Under the pieces are notes generated by a model. It had not been told where the DNA came from and made no database searches. It saw only the letters and a list, made by a program, of their open reading frames with translations. A stretch of 64,000 nt of DNA from Streptococcus equinus (GTDB taxonomy: Bacteria > Bacillota > Bacilli > Lactobacillales > Streptococcaceae). A program made the position numbers and the translations under genes. Below, piece by piece: positions 52,712 through 59,470 of this stretch (positions are counted from its first letter, which is position 1; every line of letters starts with the position of its first letter). The stretch spans positions 310,001 through 374,000 of the forward strand of contig NZ_FNKE01000001.1 in NCBI RefSeq assembly GCF_900101445.1, in the 5' to 3' direction.

Positions 52712-52860
52712 ATTGGTATGTTTGGCTTTTTTGGGTAGTTTATGAATTAGGATTGTTAGGAGCATGTGTCTTTATTAGTATTCAATTTCATTCACCTTGG
52801 TGGATGCTGTTAGCGCTACTGCTTAGCAATAGTCTAAAAACAGGAGGAAATAATGATTAA
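52708..52860 (+). CDS. Small membrane protein, 50 residues
   Basis: It starts in ATGA overlap with the YopX gene behind TAGGAGAAGAGG, and its last codons run into the next gene's start. Two hydrophobic segments (WYVWLFWVVYELGLLGACVF and WWMLLALLL). Unknown function. Confidence 0.6.
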   Translation: MNWYVWLFWVVYELGLLGACVFISIQFHSPWWMLLALLLSNSLKTGGNND

Positions 52861-53110
52861 AAAGTATATTAAAGTAGCACCTGTTGAAGCTATTCGGGTT
52901 ACTGAGGATAATCATGAGGAAGTAAGAGAGTTTGCAAATAATCAACCAGTAATTTTTGGTGATAAATTTAATTATCATGATATTGAAACACTAGAAGGAA
53001 CTATGCTTTTCGAAGATGGTGATTATCTCATTAAGAATCAAACTGGTGAATGCTATGTTTGTAAGAAAGATATTTTTGAGAGAACATATAAAGAGGTAAA
53101 TAATGATTAA
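52853..53110 (+). CDS. Phage protein, 85 residues
   Basis: ATG 52853 behind CAGGAGGA. The pattern [20 protein letters not shown] and [20 protein letters not shown], then [12 protein letters not shown], is common among phage proteins of Firmicutes. Mostly beta-strand. Function unknown; overlaps ssb by 8 bases. Confidence 0.78.
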   Translation: MIKKYIKVAPVEAIRVTEDNHEEVREFANNQPVIFGDKFNYHDIETLEGTMLFEDGDYLIKNQTGECYVCKKDIFERTYKEVNND

Positions 53111-53510
53111 TAATGTTGTTTTAGTTGGGCGCTTGGTTAGAAATGCTGATTTGAAATATACGTCATCTAATCAGGCAGTAGCAAGTTTCACGCTTGCTGT
53201 TAACCGTAATTTCAAGAATCAAAACGGGGAACGTGAGGCAGATTTTATCAATTGCATCATGTGGCGTAAGCAAGCTGAGAATTTCTCAGAATGGACTCAA
53301 AAAGGAATGCTTGTTGGGATTACAGGACGTATTCAGACACGTAACTATGAAAATCAGCAAGGTCAGCGTGTGTATGTGACTGAGGTTGTTGCTGATAGCT
53401 TCCAAGTTTTGGAAAGTCGTGGGAATGGTGCTCAGTCAAAAGATGATACTCAGTCACCTTTTAGCAATTCTGAGCCTATGGATATTTCAGATAGTGACTT
53501 GCCATTTTAA
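53103..53510 (+). CDS. ssb: Single-stranded DNA-binding protein
   Basis: 135 residues. OB-fold start [20 protein letters not shown], then [13 protein letters not shown] and [18 protein letters not shown]. The C-terminus ends DSDLPF, the acidic tip that docks replication and repair partners. It protects single strands during phage replication and supports the loader and organizer encoded upstream. Confidence 0.96.
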   Translation: MINNVVLVGRLVRNADLKYTSSNQAVASFTLAVNRNFKNQNGEREADFINCIMWRKQAENFSEWTQKGMLVGITGRIQTRNYENQQGQRVYVTEVVADSFQVLESRGNGAQSKDDTQSPFSNSEPMDISDSDLPF

Positions 53511-53522
53511 AAAGGAGTGCTT

Positions 53523-53759
53523 ATGAAAAAATTGGATATGCTTAAAGAGTCGATAGATGAGATACTTGATGAATATAATTTCTGGTATGATGAGGCTCAT
53601 AGAAGTTATAGTGAAATCGAGGCTTTAGAGGCAAAATATGATAAAGCTGTAGAAAGAAACAAGGAATTATCTAAGGCTTTGGGTGAAATGACTTGGAAGC
53701 AAATGAGGCACCAGGCTAAAATTAAAAAGATGGGTCGTAAATGGTTGGCTAGAAATTAG
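53523..53759 (+). CDS. Small coiled-coil phage protein, 78 residues
   Basis: ATG 53523 behind AAAGGAG. Long amphipathic helix (IDEILDEYNFWYDEAHRSYS, then EALEAKYDKAVERNKELSKA), ending in a basic tail MRHQAKIKKMGRKW. Probably oligomeric by coiled coil. Unknown function. Confidence 0.65.
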   Translation: MKKLDMLKESIDEILDEYNFWYDEAHRSYSEIEALEAKYDKAVERNKELSKALGEMTWKQMRHQAKIKKMGRKWLARN

Positions 53760-53767
53760 GAGGATAC

Positions 53768-54151
53768 ATGTCAAACAAAATCCGCAATGCTATGAGATTG
53801 GCTCTTGATGCTGAATTGATGGAATACCAAAATATAGATAGGAAAATTGCTGTTAGACAAATGGAGTTATCAATCAAGAATATATTTGACCTTGATAATT
53901 ATATGATTGAAAAAGTTGGTAGTGATAAGGAAAGTGATTTGGTTCTCTATAATCTTGGAATCCGTAAACAGACAATTGCTAGGCTGTTTATGACCTTTGA
54001 TAAGGAGGAGCATGAAATAGCTTACCATCGTTGGAATAAGGGGCGTCAGTGGGCTGAAATTGAGGAAATAATGCATATGAGTGAGCCTACCTTAAGAAGA
54101 CGTAAGAATAAGATGCTTGATAGATATGCAAAATTGAAAGGTCTAATTTAA
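53768..54151 (+). CDS. RinA-like late transcription regulator
   Basis: 127 residues. The C-terminal helix-turn-helix (AYHRWNKGRQWAEIEEIMHM, SEPTLRRRKNKMLDRYAK) and location at the end of the early region just before a terminator fit RinA/ArpU-type activators of late genes in Gram-positive phages. GGAGG lies 6 bases upstream of the ATG. Confidence 0.78.
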   Translation: MSNKIRNAMRLALDAELMEYQNIDRKIAVRQMELSIKNIFDLDNYMIEKVGSDKESDLVLYNLGIRKQTIARLFMTFDKEEHEIAYHRWNKGRQWAEIEEIMHMSEPTLRRRKNKMLDRYAKLKGLI

Positions 54152-54199
54152 GATGACGAAAAAAAGTATTTAACCGTCACCCTAAAAAGTATATATATA

Positions 54200-54230
54200 A
54201 AGACAAGAGCGAAAGCGCTTGTCTTTTTTT
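54200..54230 (+). terminator. Terminator after the RinA-like gene
   Basis: AAGACAAG-AGC with a GAAA loop pairs with GCG-CTTGTCTT, followed by seven T. It closes the early operon. Confidence 0.9.
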
Positions 54231-54249
54231 ATTATGGAGGTGGTGTTAT

Positions 54250-54825
54250 GTGAAATATGTACAACCTATACGAGATAAGGACCAAATAGAAATGTTGAAA
54301 GATTATCTAATGGATTGGAATCCTAGAAATTTCTTGCTTTTGGTATTCGGTCTTAATTCTGGTTTGCGTGTTAGTGATATTTTGCCTTTAAAGGTTAGAG
54401 ATGTACAAGACGATTATATAGAGGTAATCGAAAAGAAAACAGGAAAACAAAGGTTATTTCCAATCAATAGAACCTTAAGGAAAGAAATTAATAAGTATAT
54501 ATCTTTAAAAAACTTAAAACCTTATGATTATCTGTTTGAAAGTCGTAAGCGTTGCAAAGAACCAGGGAGAGAAGGGCAAAAACAACCTATCAGCGTTACT
54601 CAAGCTTGGAAAATTTTAAATAAAGCAGCTAAATCATGTGGCATTCATCACATTGGAACTCATAGCATGAGGAAAACGTTTGGTTATTTTATGTATCAGC
54701 ATAATGGGCATGATGTTGCTATGTTGATGGAGATGTTTAATCATTCAAGCCCTGATATAACGTTGCGGTATATTGGGATAAATCAAGAGAAAATCAATCA
54801 GGAAATGGAGAGCTTTGGGCTCTAA
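54250..54825 (+). CDS. Second tyrosine recombinase, short form
   Basis: 191 residues, mostly a catalytic domain without a large N-terminal arm-binding domain. Catalytic R in NSGLRVSDILPL, K in EKKTGKQRLF, HSMRKTFGY (HxxR) and NHSSPDITLRYIGI with the final Tyr. Starts at GTG 54250 behind GGAGGTGGT. Many phages of streptococci and lactococci carry such a gene near the late region, separate from the true integrase. Its role is not known. Confidence 0.85.
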   Translation: MKYVQPIRDKDQIEMLKDYLMDWNPRNFLLLVFGLNSGLRVSDILPLKVRDVQDDYIEVIEKKTGKQRLFPINRTLRKEINKYISLKNLKPYDYLFESRKRCKEPGREGQKQPISVTQAWKILNKAAKSCGIHHIGTHSMRKTFGYFMYQHNGHDVAMLMEMFNHSSPDITLRYIGINQEKINQEMESFGL

Positions 54826-54844
54826 TTATTTTTTAAATCTTATT

Positions 54845-54963
54845 AATGCAATATATCGAAATCACATTGCATTGCTATTTTAAGAAATGTTGTTAAAGCC
54901 TATTAAAATATAGCGGTTTGGGTATATTGCTTGAAAGAAATAGTTTATAAGATATATTGCATT
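54845..54963. repeat. 13-bp perfect inverted repeat around a gene-free stretch
   Basis: AATGCAATATATC (54845-54857) and GATATATTGCATT (54951-54963) are exact reverse complements, separated by 93 bases. A related GGTATATTGC lies between them at 54921. The right arm ends 20 bases before the next start codon. Confidence 0.75.
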
Positions 54964-54982
54964 GGAAAGGGAAGGAGTAGGG

Positions 54983-55438
54983 TTGAATAAGAGCTTTTTA
55001 ACTAAGGAATTCGGGACGGAAATTCTATGGCTACAAAGGTATTTTAAAAGAAGTTATAGCAATCCTCAAAATAGCCAATTAGAACAGATGATTATAGACC
55101 GTAAGCAAGAGCTTTTTTACCCGTGTCAAGATAGTGATATTAATAGCGGTTTTAAGACCAATAAGAGAAGCACACCAGAAGCCCTAAAACGGCTTGAATT
55201 GGAAGAGCAAGATAGTTTACTTAAAATCTATCAAACATGGCTCACTGCTATCGAAAAGCACCTAAAAACGAGTGATGCAAATGTTGTTAGAGTTGTCCGA
55301 GAAGTTTTCGTAAACAAATACATGAATGTGGATGGTGCTGGTCGCAAGTATTTGAATTATGGAAAAACCAGAACCTATGAAATTGTCTATCAATGGTTAC
55401 AGGAGCTAAACATTATCTTTTTTAACGAACGCAAATAA
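54983..55438 (+). CDS. Phage protein, 151 residues, possible late regulator
   Basis: TTG 54983 behind GAAGGAG is the likely start. Sequence NKSFLTKEFGTEILWLQRYF, then ALKRLELEEQDSLLKIYQTW and a C-terminal YGKTRTYEIVYQWLQELNI, is all-helical and could be an ArpU/sigma-like regulator given its position before the packaging genes. I cannot assign a family firmly. It ends at a bidirectional terminator. Confidence 0.72.
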   Translation: MNKSFLTKEFGTEILWLQRYFKRSYSNPQNSQLEQMIIDRKQELFYPCQDSDINSGFKTNKRSTPEALKRLELEEQDSLLKIYQTWLTAIEKHLKTSDANVVRVVREVFVNKYMNVDGAGRKYLNYGKTRTYEIVYQWLQELNIIFFNERK

Positions 55439-55440
55439 AA

Positions 55441-55468
55441 AAGCCTCAGGAGTGTTCCTGAGGTTATT
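55441..55468. terminator. Bidirectional terminator between plus- and minus-strand operons
   Basis: The stem CCTCAGGA/TCCTGAGG with a GTGT loop has TTATTTT on one side and, on the minus strand, GCTTTTTTATTT. It separates the plus-strand gene from the minus-strand accessory operon. Confidence 0.88.
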
Positions 55469-55613
55469 TTAAACTTTGGTGGTCAATGATAGCGCAGATA
55501 ATTGCAATTAGGAAGATTATTCCAAAAAATCCCGCTATAATTTTGAGTACGATGCTAATGTTTACAAATAGCAGAAAGAGAAGCACAAGAGGGATAAGCA
55601 GTAAGTAAATCAT
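55464..55613 (-). CDS. Two-helix hydrophobic peptide, 49 residues
   Basis: Begins MIYLLLIPLVLLFLLFVNIS and continues into a second helix IIAGFFGIIFLIAIICAII, ending DHQSLK. AAAGGAAC is 8 bases before the ATG and TATAAT lies about 23 bases upstream, so it may have its own promoter. The stop runs into the shared terminator. Function unknown. Confidence 0.65.
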   Translation of the reverse strand: MIYLLLIPLVLLFLLFVNISIVLKIIAGFFGIIFLIAIICAIIDHQSLK

Positions 55614-55647
55614 GAGTATTGTTCCTTTCAGTAGTATTATAGCAAAT

Positions 55648-55914
55648 CTATTTTACATTGCCTTGGGCAATTTCTACCAATAATTTTGCAAGATGGTTAT
55701 AGCTTTCGAACGTGAATATTACACCTTTATATTTAAAACTGATACCATCATTAAAATTATGTTTTTGGTCAAATAGTTTGCATTTATTTATACTCTCTAC
55801 AATCAGAGTGTTATAGGGTTGTGTTTTGTCTATACTAAATTCAGTTGCATAATTGCCAACAGGGTTGTTATTTCTTATCTTGATATAATTCTTATAGTTG
55901 CGAATTGTAAACAT
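55648..55914 (-). CDS. Unknown protein, 88 residues (minus-strand operon)
   Basis: The start ATG 55914 is preceded by AAGAGAG; the frame opens further upstream inside the neighbouring gene. Begins MFTIRNYKNYIKIRNNNPVG and ends YNHLAKLLVEIAQGN. Its layout resembles the 86-residue neighbour at 56529 (short strand repeats then a C-terminal helix ending in a similar AKLL/HHFIEM-type pattern), suggesting paralogy. Unknown function. Confidence 0.65.
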   Translation of the reverse strand: MFTIRNYKNYIKIRNNNPVGNYATEFSIDKTQPYNTLIVESINKCKLFDQKHNFNDGISFKYKGVIFTFESYNHLAKLLVEIAQGNVK

Positions 55915-55927
55915 AGTAGCTCTCTTT

Positions 55928-56527
55928 CTAGTGGTTATATCGGATAGGAGCAAGTACGGCGGTAGCTAGCTCACATTCTAAAATAATTGGTTGATATGGG
56001 CGCTCTTCGTTGTAAAAAATTGTTGTCTCCTCACATTGTAGCATGCTAAAAATTCGGATAATCGTTTTTAAGTGATAACTATCTACTCTAAAAAAACCGG
56101 GTAGGTGGTTTAAGGGGTGGCAATTGGTAAAAGAACGGCTAGTGTAAATAAAATCTAATATACGGTGTTTCTTGGTTTCTTTAACAAGTGAGGAACCAGG
56201 ATTTTTTTCAAGCTTTCGGATATTGTCAAGTAATAGACGTGTGTCAAATACTTGAATTTTAGTGTCATCTGTAACTTTTGGAAAAGTTTTATCCGTGTTA
56301 GGGAAAACAGTACAAGAAGAGTCAGCGAAAAGTTTTATATTAGTATTTGTATTGAAAACGTCATTAGTAAAACGAATCACCACACTTGAATTTGTGTATT
56401 CATAGTAGTCAACTTTTGAATTTGTCTTGTATTGGATTTGTGTAGTGAAAGCTTTAAAGCCTGTTTCTTTGCTATGAGCTTTTAAAGCTTTTGTAATACC
56501 GTCTAATTTGATTGTTGTTTTTGCCAT
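55928..56527 (-). CDS. Unknown protein, 199 residues (minus-strand operon)
   Basis: It starts MAKTTIKLDGITKALKAHSK behind GGAGGATTA. Mostly beta-strand; the end (TIFYNEERPYQPIILECELA, then VLAPIRYN) vaguely recalls the terminal strands of DNA sliding clamps (QPIVL...MPIR), which I treat only as a hint. It follows the 86-residue gene after 1 base. No firm family. Confidence 0.7.
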   Translation of the reverse strand: MAKTTIKLDGITKALKAHSKETGFKAFTTQIQYKTNSKVDYYEYTNSSVVIRFTNDVFNTNTNIKLFADSSCTVFPNTDKTFPKVTDDTKIQVFDTRLLLDNIRKLEKNPGSSLVKETKKHRILDFIYTSRSFTNCHPLNHLPGFFRVDSYHLKTIIRIFSMLQCEETTIFYNEERPYQPIILECELATAVLAPIRYNH

Positions 56528-56528
56528 T

Positions 56529-56789
56529 TTAATCCTCCAAAAAATTACAAGTCATCTCTATAAAGTGATGCATATTAGTAAGGTTGTTAAAACGATAGTT
56601 TTTACCAAAACGTAAAGCAATCCCATTTTTTTCAAAATCTTTCAATGTTTGTGTGGATACACTATACTGAATAGTGTTTAGAAACTCAAATAGTGAAATA
56701 GTATTATTTCTATCGAACTGTAAAATTGGTGTGCTATTTCTAAAAGCATATAAGCTAACTTTATTTTTTCTAATAATCATGTTAAACAT
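56529..56789 (-). CDS. Unknown protein, 86 residues (minus-strand operon)
   Basis: ATG 56789 follows GGGAGGATTAAT, one base after the previous stop. Begins MFNMIIRKNKVSLYAFRNST and ends NLTNMHHFIEMTCNFLED. Similar outline to the 88-residue protein at 55648. Unknown function. Confidence 0.65.
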   Translation of the reverse strand: MFNMIIRKNKVSLYAFRNSTPILQFDRNNTISLFEFLNTIQYSVSTQTLKDFEKNGIALRFGKNYRFNNLTNMHHFIEMTCNFLED

Positions 56790-56790
56790 A

Positions 56791-57333
56791 TTAATCCTCC
56801 CAAATACATAGGTCATCTTTACAACGTTCGTTATCAAATGAATAATTAATAGTGTAGTTTTCAGCATCTAATAGAACCCATTCAAGAATGTCGTTTTCAC
56901 GTTCTTTGTGGCTGTTAATGAATTGTAATAAGTCAGGTTCCCAACCTCGTTTCAAGTCGTCTTTAAGTATTCTGAAATCATCGTCAGTTAACTCAAAGAA
57001 AATGTGACGGTTTACAGAATCGTTTCCCATAAAGTTATCACAAAGCTCTTGATAGTCGTCTTCTGTATACATTTCAACAATGTCATCCAATTCTAAACCG
57101 TCAAAACGGTCACCTTGTGAGTAAATATATGTGTCTTCTACCTCGTTGTATTGGGCGGTGTCGTTACTACCGTTTACATAGTAAAGCAAGCTCCAAAGTT
57201 CTTCCCAAGAAGAACACAAGAAGTAACCTTGCTTGCATTCAGTCCCACGGAAATGGGTTGAATCGCTCCAATTTCCATAAGCCCAAAATTCACGGTCGTT
57301 AATATATTTAGTACTTAAAGCAAGTTTTTTCAT
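56791..57333 (-). CDS. Unknown acidic protein, 180 residues (minus-strand operon)
   Basis: Starts MKKLALSTKYINDREFWAYG with AAAGGAC upstream. Very acidic and rich in aromatic residues (EELWSLLYYVNGSND, FDGLELDDIVEMYTEDDY, ILEWVLLDAENYTINYSF). The composition resembles small DNA-mimic or anti-defence proteins of phages, but this is impression only. No family recognised. Confidence 0.68.
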   Translation of the reverse strand: MKKLALSTKYINDREFWAYGNWSDSTHFRGTECKQGYFLCSSWEELWSLLYYVNGSNDTAQYNEVEDTYIYSQGDRFDGLELDDIVEMYTEDDYQELCDNFMGNDSVNRHIFFELTDDDFRILKDDLKRGWEPDLLQFINSHKERENDILEWVLLDAENYTINYSFDNERCKDDLCIWED

Positions 57334-57351
57334 GGTTGTATGTCCTTTCTT

Positions 57352-57552
57352 TTATTCAGCGTGTAATTCTATTGTTTTGATAATCATAAGCTTATAGCCT
57401 TCTGACTGTAGTAATTCAATTTCCCACTCATGGAACTCTTTTCCGTTCCAAAAGTCCATAACGTCTGGTTTTGGTCGTTTGTAGTAAGTCATATATTGAC
57501 CTGTATTGTTATAGTCGTAATCAGTCACTTTTATCATTTGTAAGGGTCTCAT
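57352..57552 (-). CDS. Unknown protein, 66 residues (minus-strand operon)
   Basis: Begins MRPLQMIKVTDYDYNNTGQY; contains FWNGKEFHEWEIELLQSEGY. AGAGGC precedes the ATG. Soluble. Unknown function. Confidence 0.6.
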   Translation of the reverse strand: MRPLQMIKVTDYDYNNTGQYMTYYKRPKPDVMDFWNGKEFHEWEIELLQSEGYKLMIIKTIELHAE

Positions 57553-57569
57553 ATTTGTGCCTCTTTCTA

Positions 57570-57764
57570 TTAATTGTAATATTTGCCTTGTGATTGTATA
57601 TAAGCGCCATAGCGCTCTTGGATAGCGTTGTTAGGTTCTTCCTGCTCTGGTAGTTCGATTGTAATAGTAACCTCTTTTCTGGTTACTATGATAAGCAGGA
57701 TTATCATAGCAACCAGGATAAGAAGCATAAGCGGAAGCGGTAAATTAATTTCTTGGTATGGCAT
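57570..57764 (-). CDS. Single-pass membrane protein, 64 residues (minus-strand operon)
   Basis: A membrane helix LPLMLLILVAMIILLIIVTR (about 10-29) is followed by an acidic segment (ITIELPEQEEPN) and a Gln/Tyr-rich tail. AAGAGGTAAC precedes the ATG. Unknown function. Confidence 0.65.
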   Translation of the reverse strand: MPYQEINLPLPLMLLILVAMIILLIIVTRKEVTITIELPEQEEPNNAIQERYGAYIQSQGKYYN

Positions 57765-57775
57765 TGTGTTACCTC

Positions 57776-58057
57776 TTAAGCTCTTGGATAGGCGTGTTTG
57801 AAAAATTCTAGCACGTCAGGGCTGTAGATGATTTTAGATAGGTCGTCTACTTGTGAATACATAACAGTGTAAACAGAACCATCTGTTAAAGCGATAGTAC
57901 ATTCATATGGTTCTAATTCACATTCCTTAACGTAGCCTGCTACTTGATGACCGTCAGGGAAATCAATGATAACGGGCTCTTTCTCAGAAGAAGAAACAGA
58001 AGTGACACCGAGAAATACAATAGCAATAGTCGCAATAGCTAGAATAATTTTTTTCAT
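57776..58057 (-). CDS. Exported protein, 93 residues (minus-strand operon)
   Basis: ATG 58057 with GTGAGGA upstream gives a classic signal peptide KKIILAIATIAIVFLGVTSV; the longer frame from 58123 would read through the previous gene. The mature part has two Cys in YVKECELEPYECTIAL, which may form a disulfide, and beta strands. Unknown function. Confidence 0.68.
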   Translation of the reverse strand: MKKIILAIATIAIVFLGVTSVSSSEKEPVIIDFPDGHQVAGYVKECELEPYECTIALTDGSVYTVMYSQVDDLSKIIYSPDVLEFFKHAYPRA

Positions 58058-58058
58058 T

Positions 58059-58316
58059 TTAGTAGTCCTCACTTTCAAATGTTTCAAGTGTTTCAACCAT
58101 TTCATCGTAGACAATAAAATCATCTCTCATGTACCAAGCTTCTTGGTAATCAATCAAACCTTCTTCTACCATGTCATTAATAGAATCTTGCATAGCTACA
58201 AGCATTTCATAATAATTACAAGTATATTCAAGGTTTTCGCAAGTGTAGTCGCTGTAGATGCTGAAAGCTTTGTTATCATCGTTTTCAAGTGAGTAATCGC
58301 GTGTAATGTAAATCAT
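58059..58316 (-). CDS. First gene of the minus-strand operon, acidic, 85 residues
   Basis: Begins MIYITRDYSLENDDNKAFSI; two Cys in YTCENLEYTCNYYEML and an acidic helical end. AAAGAGGTA precedes the ATG. It lies directly after the attenuator leader, so it is the first translated frame of the operon. It ends one base before the next gene. Unknown function. Confidence 0.68.
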   Translation of the reverse strand: MIYITRDYSLENDDNKAFSIYSDYTCENLEYTCNYYEMLVAMQDSINDMVEEGLIDYQEAWYMRDDFIVYDEMVETLETFESEDY

Positions 58317-58344
58317 GTTTTTACCTCTTTCTTTTTTTGAGGTA

Positions 58345-58421
58345 CTAAAAAAGTACCTAGAAGCTATTTACTATCTAGGTACTTTCTGATATACTATTAG
58401 TATATCTTACTTAGATAGTAA
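58345..58421 (-). promoter_or_regulatory. Transcription attenuator in the leader of the minus-strand operon
   Basis: Terminator stem AAGTACCTAG/CTAGGTACTT (58351-58360 with 58375-58384) is followed on the minus strand by six T. A competing antiterminator pairs TTACTATCTA (58412-58421 on the minus strand) with TAGATAGTAA (58368-58377), overlapping the terminator's first arm by three bases. It lies between promoter P1 and the first gene. Confidence 0.65.
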
Positions 58422-58479
58422 GGTGACTGAGCCTTGTAAGTTGTCGGATTGGCGTTTGAGAACTTACTTGGCTTTTTTT
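58402..58479 (+). ncRNA. Predicted antisense RNA opposite the operon leader
   Basis: Plus-strand promoter candidate TTTACT/TATACT (58367 and 58390, 17-base spacer) and a plus-strand terminator: GCC..GTAAGTT with AACTTAC..GGC (58431-58472) and seven T. The loop holds TTGGCG, a YUNR-type U-turn motif common in antisense control loops. The RNA would cover the antiterminator arm at 58412-58421. Expression is untested. Confidence 0.45.
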
Positions 58480-58506
58480 GTTTTATTTAATTTTCTTTAT
58501 GGTCTT

Positions 58507-58535
58507 ATTATAATCCTAGGATTTTATTTTGTCAA
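58507..58535 (-). promoter_or_regulatory. Consensus promoter P1 of the minus-strand operon
   Basis: On the minus strand TTGACA, 17 bases and TATAAT. The spacer contains the palindrome ATCCTAGGAT, a candidate operator. Confidence 0.85.
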
Positions 58536-58552
58536 CACTTTTTTTAAAAAAA

Positions 58553-58723
58553 TTAAATTTTTTTTAGTGCTTTTAAAATAAGGTTTGGAATACTTAGACC
58601 GTTGTCCTTTGCTTTAGTTTTAATGTAGTCTATTTCTTCTTGTGTAAAGTTAATAGCTATTTTCTTATTACGTTTTAAACCAGTAGCAGGACGACCGCGA
58701 GAACGTTTCTTTTCTTCTTGCAT
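58553..58723 (-). CDS. Ribbon-helix-helix (CopG/Arc-like) protein, 56 residues
   Basis: Begins MQEEKKRSRGRPATGLKRNK, then KIAINFTQEEIDYIKTKAKD and a C-terminal helix. The strand KKIAINF followed by two helices is the RHH layout; such proteins repress plasmid copy-control and toxin-antitoxin promoters. It lies immediately upstream of promoter P1, on the same strand. AAGGCGG is 5-6 bases before the ATG. Confidence 0.78.
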   Translation of the reverse strand: MQEEKKRSRGRPATGLKRNKKIAINFTQEEIDYIKTKAKDNGLSIPNLILKALKKI

Positions 58724-58758
58724 GTTACCGCCTTTCTATGATATAATATTATCAAGGT

Positions 58759-58782
58759 ATCAAGCGGAAGCTTATCCGCTTG
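58759..58782. terminator. Hairpin between the 41-residue peptide and the RHH gene
   Basis: The perfect 9-bp stem TCAAGCGGA/TCCGCTTGA lies between the two genes. It lacks a clear T-run on the minus strand, so it may be a weak terminator or a processing site. Confidence 0.45.
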
Positions 58783-58795
58783 ACTTTCGTGAAAG

Positions 58796-58921
58796 CTAGA
58801 AGAATACTTTGAGTAATTTTATTATCGCTTTGACTAGACTAGTGACGGCAATCACTAATTTAGTTGTGTCGTTAATATTGCTCAAGGTTTTTTCTTTTCG
58901 CTTTGTCTTACGACTTTGCAT
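58796..58921 (-). CDS. Small basic hydrophobic peptide, 41 residues
   Basis: Begins MQSRKTKRKEKTLSNINDTT and ends in an amphipathic segment LVIAVTSLVKAIIKLLKVFF. Perfect AAGGAGGTG ribosome site at 58928-58936, but this is complementary to CCTCCTTT upstream in the mRNA, so the leader can hide it. Size, charge and hidden ribosome site resemble type I toxins; no toxin family match is claimed. Confidence 0.65.
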   Translation of the reverse strand: MQSRKTKRKEKTLSNINDTTKLVIAVTSLVKAIIKLLKVFF

Positions 58922-58929
58922 AGCTTTCA

Positions 58930-58955
58930 CCTCCTTTCCTTGATAATAAAGGAGG
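58930..58955 (-). promoter_or_regulatory. Shine-Dalgarno-sequestering hairpin of the 41-residue peptide
   Basis: On the minus strand CCTCCTTT (58955-58948) pairs with AAAGGAGG (58937-58930), the ribosome site, with a 10-base loop. Confidence 0.7.
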
Positions 58956-58991
58956 GGATTTCGTAAGTTGTTTTATCAACTTACAAGAATT

Positions 58992-59020
58992 ATTATAATC
59001 CCAGGATTTTATTTTGTCAA
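58992..59020 (-). promoter_or_regulatory. Consensus promoter P2 of the 41-residue peptide gene
   Basis: On the minus strand TTGACA, 17 bases, TATAAT. Nearly identical in more than 35 bases to P1, including the spacer palindrome (ATCCTGGGAT). The following leader also shares the GTAAGTTG/CAACTTAC hairpin. Confidence 0.85.
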
Positions 59021-59053
59021 CACTTTTTATAAATTTTTTTAAAAAACTTTTTA

Positions 59054-59081
59054 GCCTTGGAATTTTTCCAAGGCTTTTTTT
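59054..59081 (+). terminator. Plus-oriented terminator with no visible plus gene
   Basis: The stem GCCTTGGAA/TTCCAAGGC is followed by seven T. It lies just right of P2; it may end an antisense or read-through transcript. Confidence 0.75.
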
Positions 59082-59470
59082 ATTTCCATTAATAGAAGAA
59101 AACTAAAATAACTTTCTTTTTTTCTTTTAAATAGAAACAAAACAACGACCAAACAACAAAAGAAAAAAGAATTTATCTTATAAGCATATACATACTATTT
59201 CCTTTTTTCTTTTTTTAATAGAAGAAAAATTAAAAAGTTTACAACTTTGTCAATTTTGTAAATGTTCGGATTTTCATGAAAATAACGCTTACATCCCCCC
59301 TTTCAAAAATTTTGGTTCGGATTTTTTAAAAATTTTGGACCGGCGGACCCTCGTCTACCCGAATTTTTTGTCGATTTTCTCTTAATAGGGGGGTGTTTTT
59401 GAGAAAAAAACGAACGTAGCAAGGTTTTAAGTGCGGAAAATATACGGTTTTTTCGTGTTATTTTGTAAAC
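59082..59470. other. Gene-free stretch before the packaging genes, cos candidate
   Basis: AT-rich with two copies of TTAATAGAAGAAAA. From about 59291 GC-rich islands appear: ACATCCCCCCT (59291-59301), GGACCGGCGGACCC (about 59337-59350), TCTACCCG, and AGGGGGGTGT (59387-59396), the first and last being inverted. Short direct repeats AAAAATTTTGG lie between. Position immediately before HNH and terminase genes fits the cohesive-end (cos) packaging site of HK97-like phages. Confidence 0.5.

Noticed and set aside
58316..58723. An integrated plasmid replicon with a rep gene
   Set aside because: The control region resembles plasmid copy control, but none of the downstream frames carries a recognisable replication initiator, so only the regulatory analogy is kept.
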